From positions 1 through 21,407 of IMG/VR virus record IMGVR_UViG_3300030109_003447: DNA of 21,407 nt. One strand, given 5' to 3'. Shown in pieces: positions 4,726-10,210 of this stretch. The notes beneath the pieces are model-generated. The model had not been told where the DNA came from. It was given only the letters and a program-made list of their open reading frames with translations, and did no database searches. This DNA comes from a virus. Numbering within the stretch: the first letter of the stretch is position 1; every line of letters starts with the position of its first letter. The translations under genes and the position numbers were made by a program.

Positions 4726-5250
4726 ATGGGTGTACCTAAAAAACTATCGGAAAGACAGATAAAATTTGCAGAAATGCTAGTATATAACGAAGGTCGTAAG
4801 AGTCCTGCCGAATGTGCAAGAGAAGCTGGCTATGAATCGAGGCCTAGACAAGCAGCATCAGAATTACGTAATCCTAGAATTAGTCCTTTGGTTGTTAAAT
4901 ACATAGGAGAGTTAAGAGCAGAAGTACAAGAAAAGTATGGTGTAAATTTTGAAAAGCATATTACAGAACTAGCAAGAATCAGAGACGAAGCTAGAAAGAA
5001 AGGTGCTTGGAGTGCAGCAACAAATGCAGAAGTTGCTAGAGGTAAAGCTGCTGGATTGTATGTAGATCAAAAGATAATCAAGTATGGTAGTCTAGATCAA
5101 TTAACTGAAGAAGAACTAGAATTAAAAATGAAAACTATTTTAGATGATCACAAACTTATTACAGTAGAACCTTTGTCATCTGAAGAATCACCCCTCGAGG
5201 AAAAACATTCCGATCAGAAAAAACCTCATCATCCTGATCATACGAACTAA
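4726..5250 (+). CDS. terS: Terminase small subunit
   Basis: The 174-aa product opens with KLSERQIKFAEMLVYNEGRK and then ECAREAGYESRPRQAASEL, the DNA-binding helix-turn-helix pattern of the Terminase_2 small subunits that recognise the packaging start and load the large subunit. A helical middle (residues 55-110) would form the oligomer, and the C-terminal 40 residues are charged, as in known small subunits. ATG 4726 is chosen because homology-like sequence begins there; ATG 4714 is possible. There is no Shine-Dalgarno and the promoter predicts an almost leaderless mRNA. It stands alone: no large terminase is adjacent, and the gene beyond is on the other strand and overlaps its 3' end by 92 bases. 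Confidence 0.85.
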   Translation: MGVPKKLSERQIKFAEMLVYNEGRKSPAECAREAGYESRPRQAASELRNPRISPLVVKYIGELRAEVQEKYGVNFEKHITELARIRDEARKKGAWSAATNAEVARGKAAGLYVDQKIIKYGSLDQLTEEELELKMKTILDDHKLITVEPLSSEESPLEEKHSDQKKPHHPDHTN

Positions 5251-5449
5251 AAGTCCAAACAAACTTTTTAGTTTTTTTATATAGATACGCTTGTGAAATC
5301 ATAGTAGCACATTGAAACTTATCAAACTCTTCTGGTGTGTTATGACCTGCATCGCCGGTGATGTCTAACCACTTAATAGAATAGAAATAGTATTTTTTCT
5401 TTCCTATCTTTGCATATTTATATTTGGATTTTTTTCTTCGCTTTGGCAT
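5159..5449 (-). CDS. Conserved-looking phage protein, 96 aa
   Basis: A very basic N-terminus (MPKRRKKSKYKYAKIGKKK) is followed by a folded part with YYFYSIKWLDITGDAGH and EFDKFQCATMISQAYL. The pattern suggests a small nucleic-acid-associated protein, but I cannot name a family. Ninety-two bases of its 3' end are antisense to the end of the terminase gene, so the two transcripts overlap. It is the last gene of the long minus-strand array before the terminase. Confidence 0.7.
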   Translation of the reverse strand: MPKRRKKSKYKYAKIGKKKYYFYSIKWLDITGDAGHNTPEEFDKFQCATMISQAYLYKKTKKFVWTFSSYDQDDEVFSDRNVFPRGVILQMTKVLL

Positions 5450-5523
5450 ATCTCTATATAAGGGAGATTTTGACCCCTATAAAGTTTTTTTTGAAAACAA
5501 AAATACCCTCGCGCGCGGGATAG

Positions 5524-5591
5524 ACCCTCTAGAAGTGTTGATTACCAATGCTTATTTAAGCACTTGGTAGACACCCTCTAGAAGTGTTGAT
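5524..5591. repeat. 19-bp direct repeat flanking a hairpin
   Basis: ACCCTCTAGAAGTGTTGAT occurs exactly at 5524-5542 and 5573-5591. Between them TACCAATGCTT (about 5543-5553) and AAGCACTTGGTA (about 5558-5569) form an 11-bp stem with one bulged C and a 4-base loop. Confidence 0.85.
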
Positions 5592-5688
5592 ATAAGCCAC
5601 TTATTTTCTACCACCACCACCGCGCCTACTGAAGTTTACTTTAAAAAAAAACTTATACCCCCAAAGTTTCTCTTATGGTGGTAAATAG

Positions 5689-5753
5689 TGTTGCATAAAT
5701 ACAACACTGTTGCATAAATGTCACTAGCAACGCCTAGATGTTGCTAGCAACGC
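5689..5753. repeat. Iteron-like tandem repeats
   Basis: TGTTGCATAAAT at 5689-5700 and 5708-5719 (19-base period) is followed by CTAGCAACGC at 5724-5733 and 5744-5753 (20-base period). The unit GTTGC or its complement recurs seven times or so, including the palindrome GTTGCTAGCAAC (5740-5751). A period near two helical turns suits cooperative protein binding on one DNA face. Confidence 0.7.
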
Positions 5754-5830
5754 ACGGACGTTGCTATTAAGCTGTCGAGGAGCTATTAACTCCCCGACAG
5801 TTTCCACGACAGATAGGACGTTGGAAACTT

Positions 5831-6064
5831 TTAAGATTTATTGAATGTTGGCGATTTTATGGCAATTTTGTGGCTATTATCTGACTTAATTACCACCATT
5901 ACTGATGTATCGCCTATAACTGTAGACTCTAGCACTTCCATACGCCTTATTTGTGCCAAAGTTCCATCTTCTAATTCCATATAAACTTTTGCATTACTGA
6001 CAGCATTACCTTTTTTACCATCAGTAAATTTATCTAGATATTCTTGTAGATGTTTAACAAACAT
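5831..6064 (-). CDS. Hypothetical phage protein, 77 aa
   Basis: Helical N-terminus (FVKHLQEYLDKF), then a beta-like part (KVYMELEDGTLAQIRRMEV, SVMVVIKSD). No cysteine and no membrane segment. Its ATG overlaps the stop of the upstream 48-aa ORF by one base (TAATG), so the pair is coupled. The repeat region 5450-5830 follows it. Family not recognised. Confidence 0.7.
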   Translation of the reverse strand: MFVKHLQEYLDKFTDGKKGNAVSNAKVYMELEDGTLAQIRRMEVLESTVIGDTSVMVVIKSDNSHKIAIKSPTFNKS

Positions 6065-6210
6065 TATTTACCTTTAAAAAATAGTTTTAGAAACTCCATA
6101 TACGCTTTGCCTCCGTTATACTCATCGTCTTTGTCTTCTGGCATAGGTACATCTGCATTTCTATACTCTTCTTCCTTAGTCATTGGTATTGGTTTCTCTT
6201 TATCTTCCAT
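6064..6210 (-). CDS. Acidic 48-aa protein
   Basis: The product begins MEDKEKPIPMTKEEEYRNAD and is strongly acidic through residue 30, with a more hydrophobic end (AYMEFLKLFFKGK). It shares a one-base TAATG overlap with both neighbours, filling the space between them exactly, which supports real translation. A DNA-mimic role would suit its charge but is speculation. Confidence 0.65.
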   Translation of the reverse strand: MEDKEKPIPMTKEEEYRNADVPMPEDKDDEYNGGKAYMEFLKLFFKGK

Positions 6211-6476
6211 TAATGTAATACTTCCTCATCATCTGGATGATCTGTAGGTTGTTGACCTAGCTCTAAAAATATCTTCCAGTCGCCTCTTCTTGCAAATCCA
6301 CAACTATCAAATACCATTGCTGCTTCGTCTCCATCTCTACACTTAACAAATAACATTATGTCTAACACTGTATTGTGAAACATATAAACTGTTCCTTTGT
6401 CTTCTCTGTCTACATTTTTGTACATATTGCTAATATGTTTTTCTATGTTTTTTATCTTTCTTGTTTTCTTTCTCAT
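6210..6476 (-). CDS. Hypothetical phage protein, 88 aa
   Basis: Basic N-terminus (MRKKTRKIKNIEKH), central beta-like segment (GTVYMFHNTVLDIMLFVKC), two cysteines (CRDGDEAAMVFDSC) and an acidic end (DHPDDEEVLH). No family recognised. It lies in a chain of one-base and ATGA overlaps with the 59-aa and 48-aa ORFs. Confidence 0.7.
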   Translation of the reverse strand: MRKKTRKIKNIEKHISNMYKNVDREDKGTVYMFHNTVLDIMLFVKCRDGDEAAMVFDSCGFARRGDWKIFLELGQQPTDHPDDEEVLH

Positions 6477-6477
6477 A

Positions 6478-6657
6478 TTATTTAGGTTCCTTTCCCTTTG
6501 TCGTTGTTGTTATAAAGTGTCCTTTCTTGTTTGTATACTCGACACTATATTCTTTAGTATGATCTAGTTTAGCACGCAACTTTTTAAAAGACATGGCTTG
6601 CATATCCTCTATTGGTTTGTCTAATCCTAGTTCTCTTACTTTGTATGTGTATCTCAT
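6478..6657 (-). CDS. Hypothetical 59-aa protein
   Basis: Lysine- and threonine-rich protein beginning MRYTYKVRELGLDKPIEDM. The ATG at 6657 overlaps the TGA of the 83-aa gene (ATGA) and the stop lies one base before the next ATG. This tight fit in the operon is the main evidence for it. No hydrophobic segment; function unknown. Confidence 0.65.
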   Translation of the reverse strand: MRYTYKVRELGLDKPIEDMQAMSFKKLRAKLDHTKEYSVEYTNKKGHFITTTTKGKEPK

Positions 6658-6905
6658 CCTCTTACCCCCGATGAAAACACAGTCCAGTTAGAATTACTTG
6701 TATCAGGTTGTTTTAACTCAAGATTGTTAAGTTGTGGTATATGCACAGTTATTTCTTGTTTAGGTGTATATAAACTTCTGCCATCCATATTAAATGGATC
6801 AGCTGATGAGATAACCTCTGGTCCATACTTTTGATTTAACTCTCTTTCTTTTAGATCGTTAGCTCTTTTCATTTCTGATACATATTCTTTTAATAGTTTT
6901 ATCAT
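6654..6905 (-). CDS. Hypothetical phage protein, 83 aa
   Basis: The first 30 residues form an amphipathic helix (MIKLLKEYVSEMKRANDLKE), and the remainder is polar and proline-containing, without cysteine. AGAAAGGAAAC precedes the ATG at 6905 on the minus strand. It lies directly downstream of the exonuclease gene (12-base gap) and may be a partner of it, but nothing in the sequence proves this. Confidence 0.7.
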   Translation of the reverse strand: MIKLLKEYVSEMKRANDLKERELNQKYGPEVISSADPFNMDGRSLYTPKQEITVHIPQLNNLELKQPDTSNSNWTVFSSGVRG

Positions 6906-6917
6906 TTTGTTTCCTTT

Positions 6918-7610
6918 CTACTTATTAATATAGGAATTTCTGTTGTATTTGTCAAGTCTTTCTAACCATTTATATTTATATTCTTTTAGTTCTTTTCCTT
7001 GTAAAATAAACTCTTGATAGTAATTATCTGCACTACACATCATAATGACAAATTTATCTATGTAGGTACCATATATAGTATCATGCGCCATACAATACGC
7101 AGCACCTTGTAAGAAATAGTCTTCTATCCACTCTCTACGTTTTGGCTTATTTGTTTGCTTAAAATCTACTATTGCATCTGACCCATTATGGACACACATT
7201 AAATCTGTTTGACCTGCGTACAATCCTGGATAGTATACATTTACTTCTGTTCCATAATACTCTGGCACATTAGACAATCCACGTTCCGCGATCACCTTTG
7301 CCATAGACGTTGCCTGTGCACCTATCTCCGTTAGATCAGCGTATCCCTCGCCAATAATCATATGTTCAAGAATCTTATGCATTGACGAACCACGATTCGC
7401 GGCCCGTTGTTTTATCTCATCGGCTTTAGCTTTACCTTCACGAGCTACCCATTCCGCTAGTTTTTGTTTTTTCTCCTCTGATTGTGTAGCTGACAATATA
7501 GTAGTAACAGAAGGTAGTTTATGTTCTCCTATAACATAGTGTCGTTTACCATTAACTAACTCTCTATTAGTTCCAGGATATACAAATTTATTTATCTTCT
7601 TTATCTTCAT
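6918..7610 (-). CDS. PD-(D/E)XK exonuclease, RecB/Cas4/MGME1-like
   Basis: The 230-aa product has the RecB-family order of motifs: GSSMHKILEH (H78, E82), YYGTEV (E122), YAGQTDLM (D136), IVDFKQ (D149, K151) and the QGAAYCMAH helix (Q168). These are the metal- and DNA-binding residues of the Cas4/MGME1-like nucleases, which degrade DNA ends or flaps. No four-cysteine iron-sulfur cluster as in Cas4 is seen. In phages this gene usually accompanies the family A polymerase and helps host-DNA breakdown or recombination. The first 23 bases overlap the upstream 53-aa ORF. Confidence 0.85.
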   Translation of the reverse strand: MKIKKINKFVYPGTNRELVNGKRHYVIGEHKLPSVTTILSATQSEEKKQKLAEWVAREGKAKADEIKQRAANRGSSMHKILEHMIIGEGYADLTEIGAQATSMAKVIAERGLSNVPEYYGTEVNVYYPGLYAGQTDLMCVHNGSDAIVDFKQTNKPKRREWIEDYFLQGAAYCMAHDTIYGTYIDKFVIMMCSADNYYQEFILQGKELKEYKYKWLERLDKYNRNSYINK

Positions 7611-7749
7611 AATCTCTACTTACAAAAGACTCTTCGGTTATAACTACACCTTTTTTACCAAAGACTTCTTCCCATCTCTTTCTATACAAGTCATTAGATA
7701 CACGAGACTTGCCGTCGTGTTTTTTACCTTTTTCTTTTTCTTCACTCAT
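7588..7749 (-). CDS. Charged 53-aa protein
   Basis: Begins MSEEKEKGKKHDGKSRVSN, followed by LYRKRWEEVFGKKGVVI and an acidic end. The ATG overlaps the stop of the 66-aa gene by one base (TGATG) and its 3' end overlaps the exonuclease start by 23 bases in another frame. Both ends being tied to neighbours supports translation. No family recognised. Confidence 0.65.
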   Translation of the reverse strand: MSEEKEKGKKHDGKSRVSNDLYRKRWEEVFGKKGVVITEESFVSRDYEDKEDK

Positions 7750-7949
7750 CAGTGTTTCATTCTAAGTAAAATCTCTAACTTATGCTCGGCTTCACATATT
7801 TTAGATAGAAGTTTATCTATTTCATCCAGATGCTGTGGGTGTTCTCCAATAGCTACCGGCTTGTCTAGATAAATTTCTATAGTAGCAAAAGCTTCAGCTA
7901 TAATAGCTTCATACCTTTTTTCTAGTGCGTCTATCATTTTTATCTTCAT
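7749..7949 (-). CDS. Conserved-looking helical phage protein, 66 aa
   Basis: Almost wholly helical: IDALEKRYEAIIAEAFATIEIYL, then KPVAIGEHPQHLDEIDKLLS and EAEHKLEILL. Similar small helical proteins are common in marine phage genomes as I recall them; none has a known function. ATG 7949 is chosen because GGAGG lies 4 bases upstream; a second ATG four codons on is less likely. Confidence 0.75.
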   Translation of the reverse strand: MKIKMIDALEKRYEAIIAEAFATIEIYLDKPVAIGEHPQHLDEIDKLLSKICEAEHKLEILLRMKH

Positions 7950-8076
7950 GGTTCCTCCAGTTTATATAATCAATTACGTATAATAATCCTGTGATAACTA
8001 ATATAACTCCAACACCTATCATCCACAGAATAAAAAATAATAGTTCGGTAACAAAATCTTTAATCTTCTCTATCAT
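7909..8076 (-). CDS. Small membrane protein, 55 aa
   Basis: One or two membrane spans (LLFFILWMIGVGVILVITGL, residues 12-31, extending through LYVIDYI) with a strongly basic tail (RNHEDKNDRRTRKKV) predicted to stay in the cytoplasm. ATG 8076 is preferred; an ATG five codons upstream is possible. It overlaps the gene before by 17 bases and the gene after by 41 bases. Confidence 0.6.
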   Translation of the reverse strand: MIEKIKDFVTELLFFILWMIGVGVILVITGLLYVIDYINWRNHEDKNDRRTRKKV

Positions 8077-8263
8077 CGTGCCATCTTTCATTTATCTTAT
8101 GAGCCATCCACGCAGCCAACGGTAAACATAATATAAATGTCAGTTCCATTGACCTTTGTACTGAATAACCAAAGTATTGATTTAATATTGTCGTAATCAA
8201 AACAGGACCACAACCACCAACACAAAGTAATATAACCATTCTTATATAAAATGGCGGCCTCAT
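8060..8263 (-). CDS. Two-span membrane protein, 67 aa (holin-like size)
   Basis: Two hydrophobic stretches (MVILLCVGGCGPVLITTIL near residues 9-27 and LTFILCLPLAAWMAH near 41-55) with a charged C-terminus (NERWHDDRED). The start is ATG 8263, which overlaps the stop of the 34-aa ORF (ATGA); a longer reading frame of 80 aa would run back through that ORF. Length and topology allow a holin, but the location is far from the peptidase at the right edge, so this is only a possibility. Confidence 0.65.
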   Translation of the reverse strand: MRPPFYIRMVILLCVGGCGPVLITTILNQYFGYSVQRSMELTFILCLPLAAWMAHKINERWHDDRED

Positions 8264-8364
8264 AATAAAATAGCGCCTATTACAAAACCAACAATAAACC
8301 AAATGATTTCTTGTCTATAATACAAAGACCAAAACTCAAATCTTTCTTTAAATTTTTTTATCAT
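8260..8364 (-). CDS. 34-aa membrane micro-protein
   Basis: Starts MIKKFKERFEFWSLYYRQE, with a basic aromatic N-terminal half, then a hydrophobic helix IIWFIVGFVIGAILL. Its stop overlaps the next ATG (ATGA) and its start overlaps the 45-aa ORF by 17 bases. Shine-Dalgarno is weak, so coupled translation is likely. Confidence 0.65.
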   Translation of the reverse strand: MIKKFKERFEFWSLYYRQEIIWFIVGFVIGAILL

Positions 8365-8485
8365 TTCTTATCTTTTTCTTGTGCATACCCATGTACCAAT
8401 CACCAGGTTCATAGTTCCATTTCTTACCATGATGACCTCTTATGTCGGCATACCACATTCGTAATTTTACAATTAATCTTTTCAT
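8348..8485 (-). CDS. 45-aa basic Trp-rich protein
   Basis: Begins MKRLIVKLRMWYADIRGHHG and continues KKWNYEPGDWYMGMHKKK. Three Trp and many Lys/Arg suggest membrane- or nucleic-acid contact. The compact W...GHHGKKWNYEPGDWYMG core looks conserved rather than random. It is the first gene downstream of the structured intergenic element 8498-8601, which would form its 5' leader. Function unknown. Confidence 0.65.
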   Translation of the reverse strand: MKRLIVKLRMWYADIRGHHGKKWNYEPGDWYMGMHKKKIRNDKKI

Positions 8486-8497
8486 AATTCATTTAGC

Positions 8498-8601
8498 TAG
8501 TACCCACCATCTCAGCTGTAGAACGCAGTGAGTACTACTGGTAGAGCTCAGGGTCAGAGGCTTAGCGCGAAGCATTTGCATGGCATGGAGACTTGCGTCT
8601 C
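8498..8601 (-). ncRNA. Structured leader or small RNA between two genes
   Basis: The 134-base gap 8486-8619 is visibly richer in GC than its surroundings and contains three stems read as minus-strand RNA: a 10-bp stem with one G-U pair (8528-8537 with 8498-8507), GCTT/AAGC (8560-8563 / 8570-8573), and GAGAC-GCAA-GTCTC (8588-8601) capped by a GNRA tetraloop. The wobble and tetraloop make sense only on the minus strand, the strand of the operon. No coding frame crosses it. It may be a cis-regulatory leader or a stable small RNA. Confidence 0.45.
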
Positions 8602-8619
8602 TCCCTTATCTACCCATCA

Positions 8620-8757
8620 TTAGGTTAAAAACTCCAATCTGTATAATAATTTCATACTCTTTAATCTTTTTTTGTCTAGTTCTTTTTTCTTATTTTTTTT
8701 AACTCTTTGACGATACTTATTAGTCATCAAATCTTTTGCTATAGGATTCTTTTGCAT
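8620..8757 (-). CDS. Very basic 45-aa protein (NPIAK...YRQRV type)
   Basis: Begins MQKNPIAKDLMTNKYRQRV and is then almost all Lys/Arg to residue 33. Short basic NPxAK proteins of this shape are widespread in marine phages as I recall, without known function; nucleic-acid binding is a fair guess. ATG 8757 is chosen because AGGAAGG lies 8 bases upstream; a 62-aa frame starting at 8808 lacks a site. It overlaps the upstream gene by 38 bases. Confidence 0.65.
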   Translation of the reverse strand: MQKNPIAKDLMTNKYRQRVKKNKKKELDKKRLKSMKLLYRLEFLT

Positions 8758-8905
8758 AACCAGTACCTTCCTGTCTGTTTTTCCATCTTTTATTCCAACC
8801 ATATACACTCATCTTACTACCATAGTGTTCAAAAAATCTGTAATAATAATCTAAAACTACTTTAAATTTATACTTAATTAAATCTATTGCATCAGGTATT
8901 GTCAA
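8720..8905 (-). CDS. Hypothetical 61-aa protein with TTG start
   Basis: The start is TTG at 8905 with an excellent AAGGAG Shine-Dalgarno 4 bases upstream, overlapping the stop of the zinc protein. Residues 1-25 are helical (TIPDAIDLIKYKFKVVLDYYY); the rest is aromatic and basic (WNKRWKNRQEG). No family recognised. Confidence 0.6.
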   Translation of the reverse strand: MTIPDAIDLIKYKFKVVLDYYYRFFEHYGSKMSVYGWNKRWKNRQEGTGYAKESYSKRFDD

Positions 8906-9075
8906 ATTACTCCTTTATCTCTCAGTTCTTCAGGTGTTAACCCTATTGATAATTCTTTTTCTCCATTACAATCTTCACAAATTGCATGTACTTCTTCTCT
9001 AGTTAAATGGTATGGTACCCTGTAAAAGCCAGTGCCTTTACAGGTAGGACATCCAATTTTATTTTCCTTTTCCAT
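8902..9075 (-). CDS. DnaJ-type zinc-finger micro-protein, 57 aa
   Basis: CPTCKGTGFY (C9, C12) and CEDCNGE (C33, C36) are two CxxCxG knuckles like those of the DnaJ central domain, here as a stand-alone protein. A role in protein folding or binding of host partners is inference. It overlaps the RHH regulator gene by 17 bases, so the two are made together from the promoter near 9262-9290. Confidence 0.7.
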   Translation of the reverse strand: MEKENKIGCPTCKGTGFYRVPYHLTREEVHAICEDCNGEKELSIGLTPEELRDKGVI

Positions 9076-9226
9076 TTGTCTTCATTCCTTTGTTATCTTT
9101 AAAAAATCTAATTAATCTACCAATCATTTTTGATCTAGTTCTATTAGTTTTTTGTGCTAACATACCAAGCTCTTTCCACTCTTCTATAGGCACTGATAAC
9201 GACTTATACTTAGCTGGATCAGCCAT
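9059..9226 (-). CDS. Ribbon-helix-helix DNA-binding regulator, 55 aa
   Basis: The fold can be read off: a strand (KYKSLSVP, residues 6-13) that would enter the DNA major groove, helix A (IEEWKELGMLAQKTN, 14-28), a turn RTRS, and helix B (KMIGRLIRFFKDN, 33-45). This is the CopG/Arc-type RHH layout and normal size; such proteins bind palindromes as dimers. ATG 9226 has AGAAAGGAAG upstream. It is the first gene after its own promoter, which carries the TATATGGGA half-site shared with four other promoters, so autoregulation and control of those promoters is a testable inference. Confidence 0.7.
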   Translation of the reverse strand: MADPAKYKSLSVPIEEWKELGMLAQKTNRTRSKMIGRLIRFFKDNKGMKTNGKGK

Positions 9227-9261
9227 TTTCGCTTCCTTTCTTTTGTTTATTTATATTCACG

Positions 9262-9290
9262 GTATATGGGAATTTACAATATTAAATCAA
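9262..9290 (-). promoter_or_regulatory. Promoter of the RHH gene with TATATGGGA site
   Basis: Minus strand: TTGATT (9290-9285), 17 bp, ATATAC (9267-9262), giving a leader of about 28 bases before ATG 9226. TATATGGGA on the plus strand (9263-9271) covers the -10. On the minus strand ATTCCCATATA here also occurs in the same place in the minus promoter at 19446-19418. Confidence 0.55.
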
Positions 9291-9349
9291 GACTTGCAAG
9301 AGATATTTTTTTAATATATAAAAAAGATCTCTTCTCACACCTTTTGTTT

Positions 9350-9377
9350 GCTCTCTGGGAGTTCTATCCCGGAGAGC
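9350..9377 (-). terminator. Stem-loop ending the upstream gene group
   Basis: GCTCTC and GAGAGC (9350-9355 / 9372-9377) plus GGGA/TCCC make a 10-bp stem with one mismatch and a 6-base loop, just past the stop of the secreted protein at 9387 and before the RHH promoter. No clear T-run follows on the minus strand, so it may be a weak or factor-dependent terminator, or an RNA-processing site. Confidence 0.5.
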
Positions 9378-9386
9378 ACAAATTAA

Positions 9387-9599
9387 TTAGGCGTCCACTT
9401 TGGGTTCACATTTAAAACCAATAACTATCTGCTCATTGTTGACACGATTCTGTCCCATTTGTAACATCATCTCATTGGCTATACCATAACCTGTGGTTGC
9501 ACACTCGTAATGTGTTGTATAAATGTCACGGTGTGCTGTCGGTGGTAGACAGTTTTGATAAAGTTGTGAACAGATTGTAAATACTAATATAAATTTCAT
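9387..9599 (-). CDS. Secreted small Cys protein, 70 aa
   Basis: The N-terminus MKFILVFTICSQLYQNC is a short signal-like segment, followed by a polar domain with further cysteines (YECATTGYG, GFKCEPK), which could form disulfides in the periplasm. ATG 9599 is preferred to a frame extending 15 codons further because the signal begins there. Similar short exported Cys proteins occur in marine phages as I recall; function unknown. Confidence 0.65.
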   Translation of the reverse strand: MKFILVFTICSQLYQNCLPPTAHRDIYTTHYECATTGYGIANEMMLQMGQNRVNNEQIVIGFKCEPKVDA

Positions 9600-9603
9600 A
9601 ACA

Positions 9604-9738
9604 CTAACGGCCTTGTCCTCTGTAGGTTTTACGTTTAGGCACACGTTTATTTAATCTTTTAGTATGTCTACCCGGACGTTTTTTAGGTGTTCTTTTTTTG
9701 TAATTACTTACTCCGAAGAGGGGTTTTCTTTTAGCCAT
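9604..9738 (-). CDS. Extremely basic 44-aa protein
   Basis: Starts MAKRKPLFGVSNYKKRTPKK and continues with repeated KR/RP pairs to GQGR; about half of all residues are Lys or Arg. It resembles short basic proteins seen in other marine phages (memory only). Nucleic-acid binding or condensation is the obvious guess. It overlaps the zinc-ribbon gene by 31 bases and lies 4 bases upstream of the secreted protein gene. Confidence 0.65.
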   Translation of the reverse strand: MAKRKPLFGVSNYKKRTPKKRPGRHTKRLNKRVPKRKTYRGQGR

Positions 9739-9938
9739 TCTTTGTCCTTGTCATCTAATTGAAAGTATTTGATACTTCCATTAACATATTGTTTAATATC
9801 TTCTCCACAGCTTGTGCATCTATAATAGTCTGACACAATAGATATTAACATTGTTTGTTCATGACACTCGGGACAAACGCCAGTTACAGTTTCTACATGA
9901 CTAAAAAATTTTAAAAGTTTAGACCAGTCTTTACTCAT
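9708..9938 (-). CDS. Zinc-ribbon protein, 76 aa
   Basis: CPEC and CTSC knuckles spaced by 15-20 residues (VCPECHEQTML...YYRCTSCGEDI) form a zinc ribbon after a helical N-terminus (MSKDWSKLLKFF). The start at 9938 is preferred because its ATG overlaps the stop of the 21-aa ORF (ATGAGTAA); a start 11 codons upstream at 9971 is possible. Likely a nucleic-acid- or protein-binding accessory; no family name recognised. Confidence 0.7.
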   Translation of the reverse strand: MSKDWSKLLKFFSHVETVTGVCPECHEQTMLISIVSDYYRCTSCGEDIKQYVNGSIKYFQLDDKDKEWLKENPSSE

Positions 9939-9996
9939 CGCATCTACATCTTTTACCAAAGATTTTATCAATAAGTTTGTTCCACCACTTCTTCAT
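9931..9996 (-). CDS. 21-aa Trp-rich cationic peptide
   Basis: The frame begins MKKWWNKLIDKIFGKRC and ends RCDE. Charged and hydrophobic residues alternate as in an amphipathic helix, and two cysteines close it. Its stop overlaps the next ATG by 8 bases and it lies one base from the stop of the 70-aa gene, exactly filling the gap. A similar peptide is encoded at 11038-11106. Confidence 0.5.
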   Translation of the reverse strand: MKKWWNKLIDKIFGKRCRCDE

Positions 9997-9997
9997 A

Positions 9998-10210
9998 TTA
10001 CTCCAATACTATTTTTTTAATACTTTTACTACCGTCAATATTGTCCTCTAATTCTGCTTTACCTTTCCAACATTTGTAAGTAACAGATGGACTATACTGT
10101 CTTTCAGCTTCACGTTTATGGCGTAAACATAGGGCCATATTTTCTTGAATACGAGCTTCTTTAATTTCACCGTTAATAAACATTAAAAGTCCGACTACAG
10201 CTTCAATCAT
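9998..10210 (-). CDS. Small exported or membrane protein, 70 aa
   Basis: A hydrophobic N-terminus (MIEAVVGLLMFING) is followed by a charged domain with two cysteines (MALCLRHKREAER, VTYKCWKGKAE). The final part (GSKSIKKIVLE) is basic. Its ATG overlaps the stop of the secreted 179-aa gene (ATGA). It looks like a conserved marine-phage small protein, but I know no function. Confidence 0.7.
   Translation of the reverse strand: MIEAVVGLLMFINGEIKEARIQENMALCLRHKREAERQYSPSVTYKCWKGKAELEDNIDGSKSIKKIVLE

Larger units (their letters stand above)
5450..5830. other. Repeat-rich non-coding region, candidate origin or control region
   Basis: No gene of useful size is visible. Contents: an alternating CGCGCGCG run near 5509; a 19-bp direct repeat flanking a hairpin (5524-5591); an 8-bp inverted repeat TACCACCA/TGGTGGTA (5609-5616 / 5676-5683); two pairs of 19-20-bp-period iteron-like repeats (5689-5753); a 10-bp stem with one mismatch (5772-5782 / 5790-5800); and GTTTCC/GGAAAC (5800-5805 / 5823-5828). 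Iterons next to strong stems are typical of replication origins. Minus-strand genes lie on both sides, so termination or processing of that transcript is an alternative. Confidence 0.5.

Noticed and set aside
5524-5753. CRISPR array
   Set aside because: Repeats are few, of different sequence, and too closely spaced to hold spacers; no cas gene other than a Cas4-like nuclease fold is present.
8486-8619. Possible tRNA, because GGTAGAGCTCAG resembles a D-arm
   Set aside because: No acceptor stem, anticodon arm or TTCGA-type T-loop can be placed on either strand.
9090-9314. Plus-strand 74-codon frame with hydrophobic product
   Set aside because: It is antisense to the RHH gene, whose domain and ribosome site are clear.
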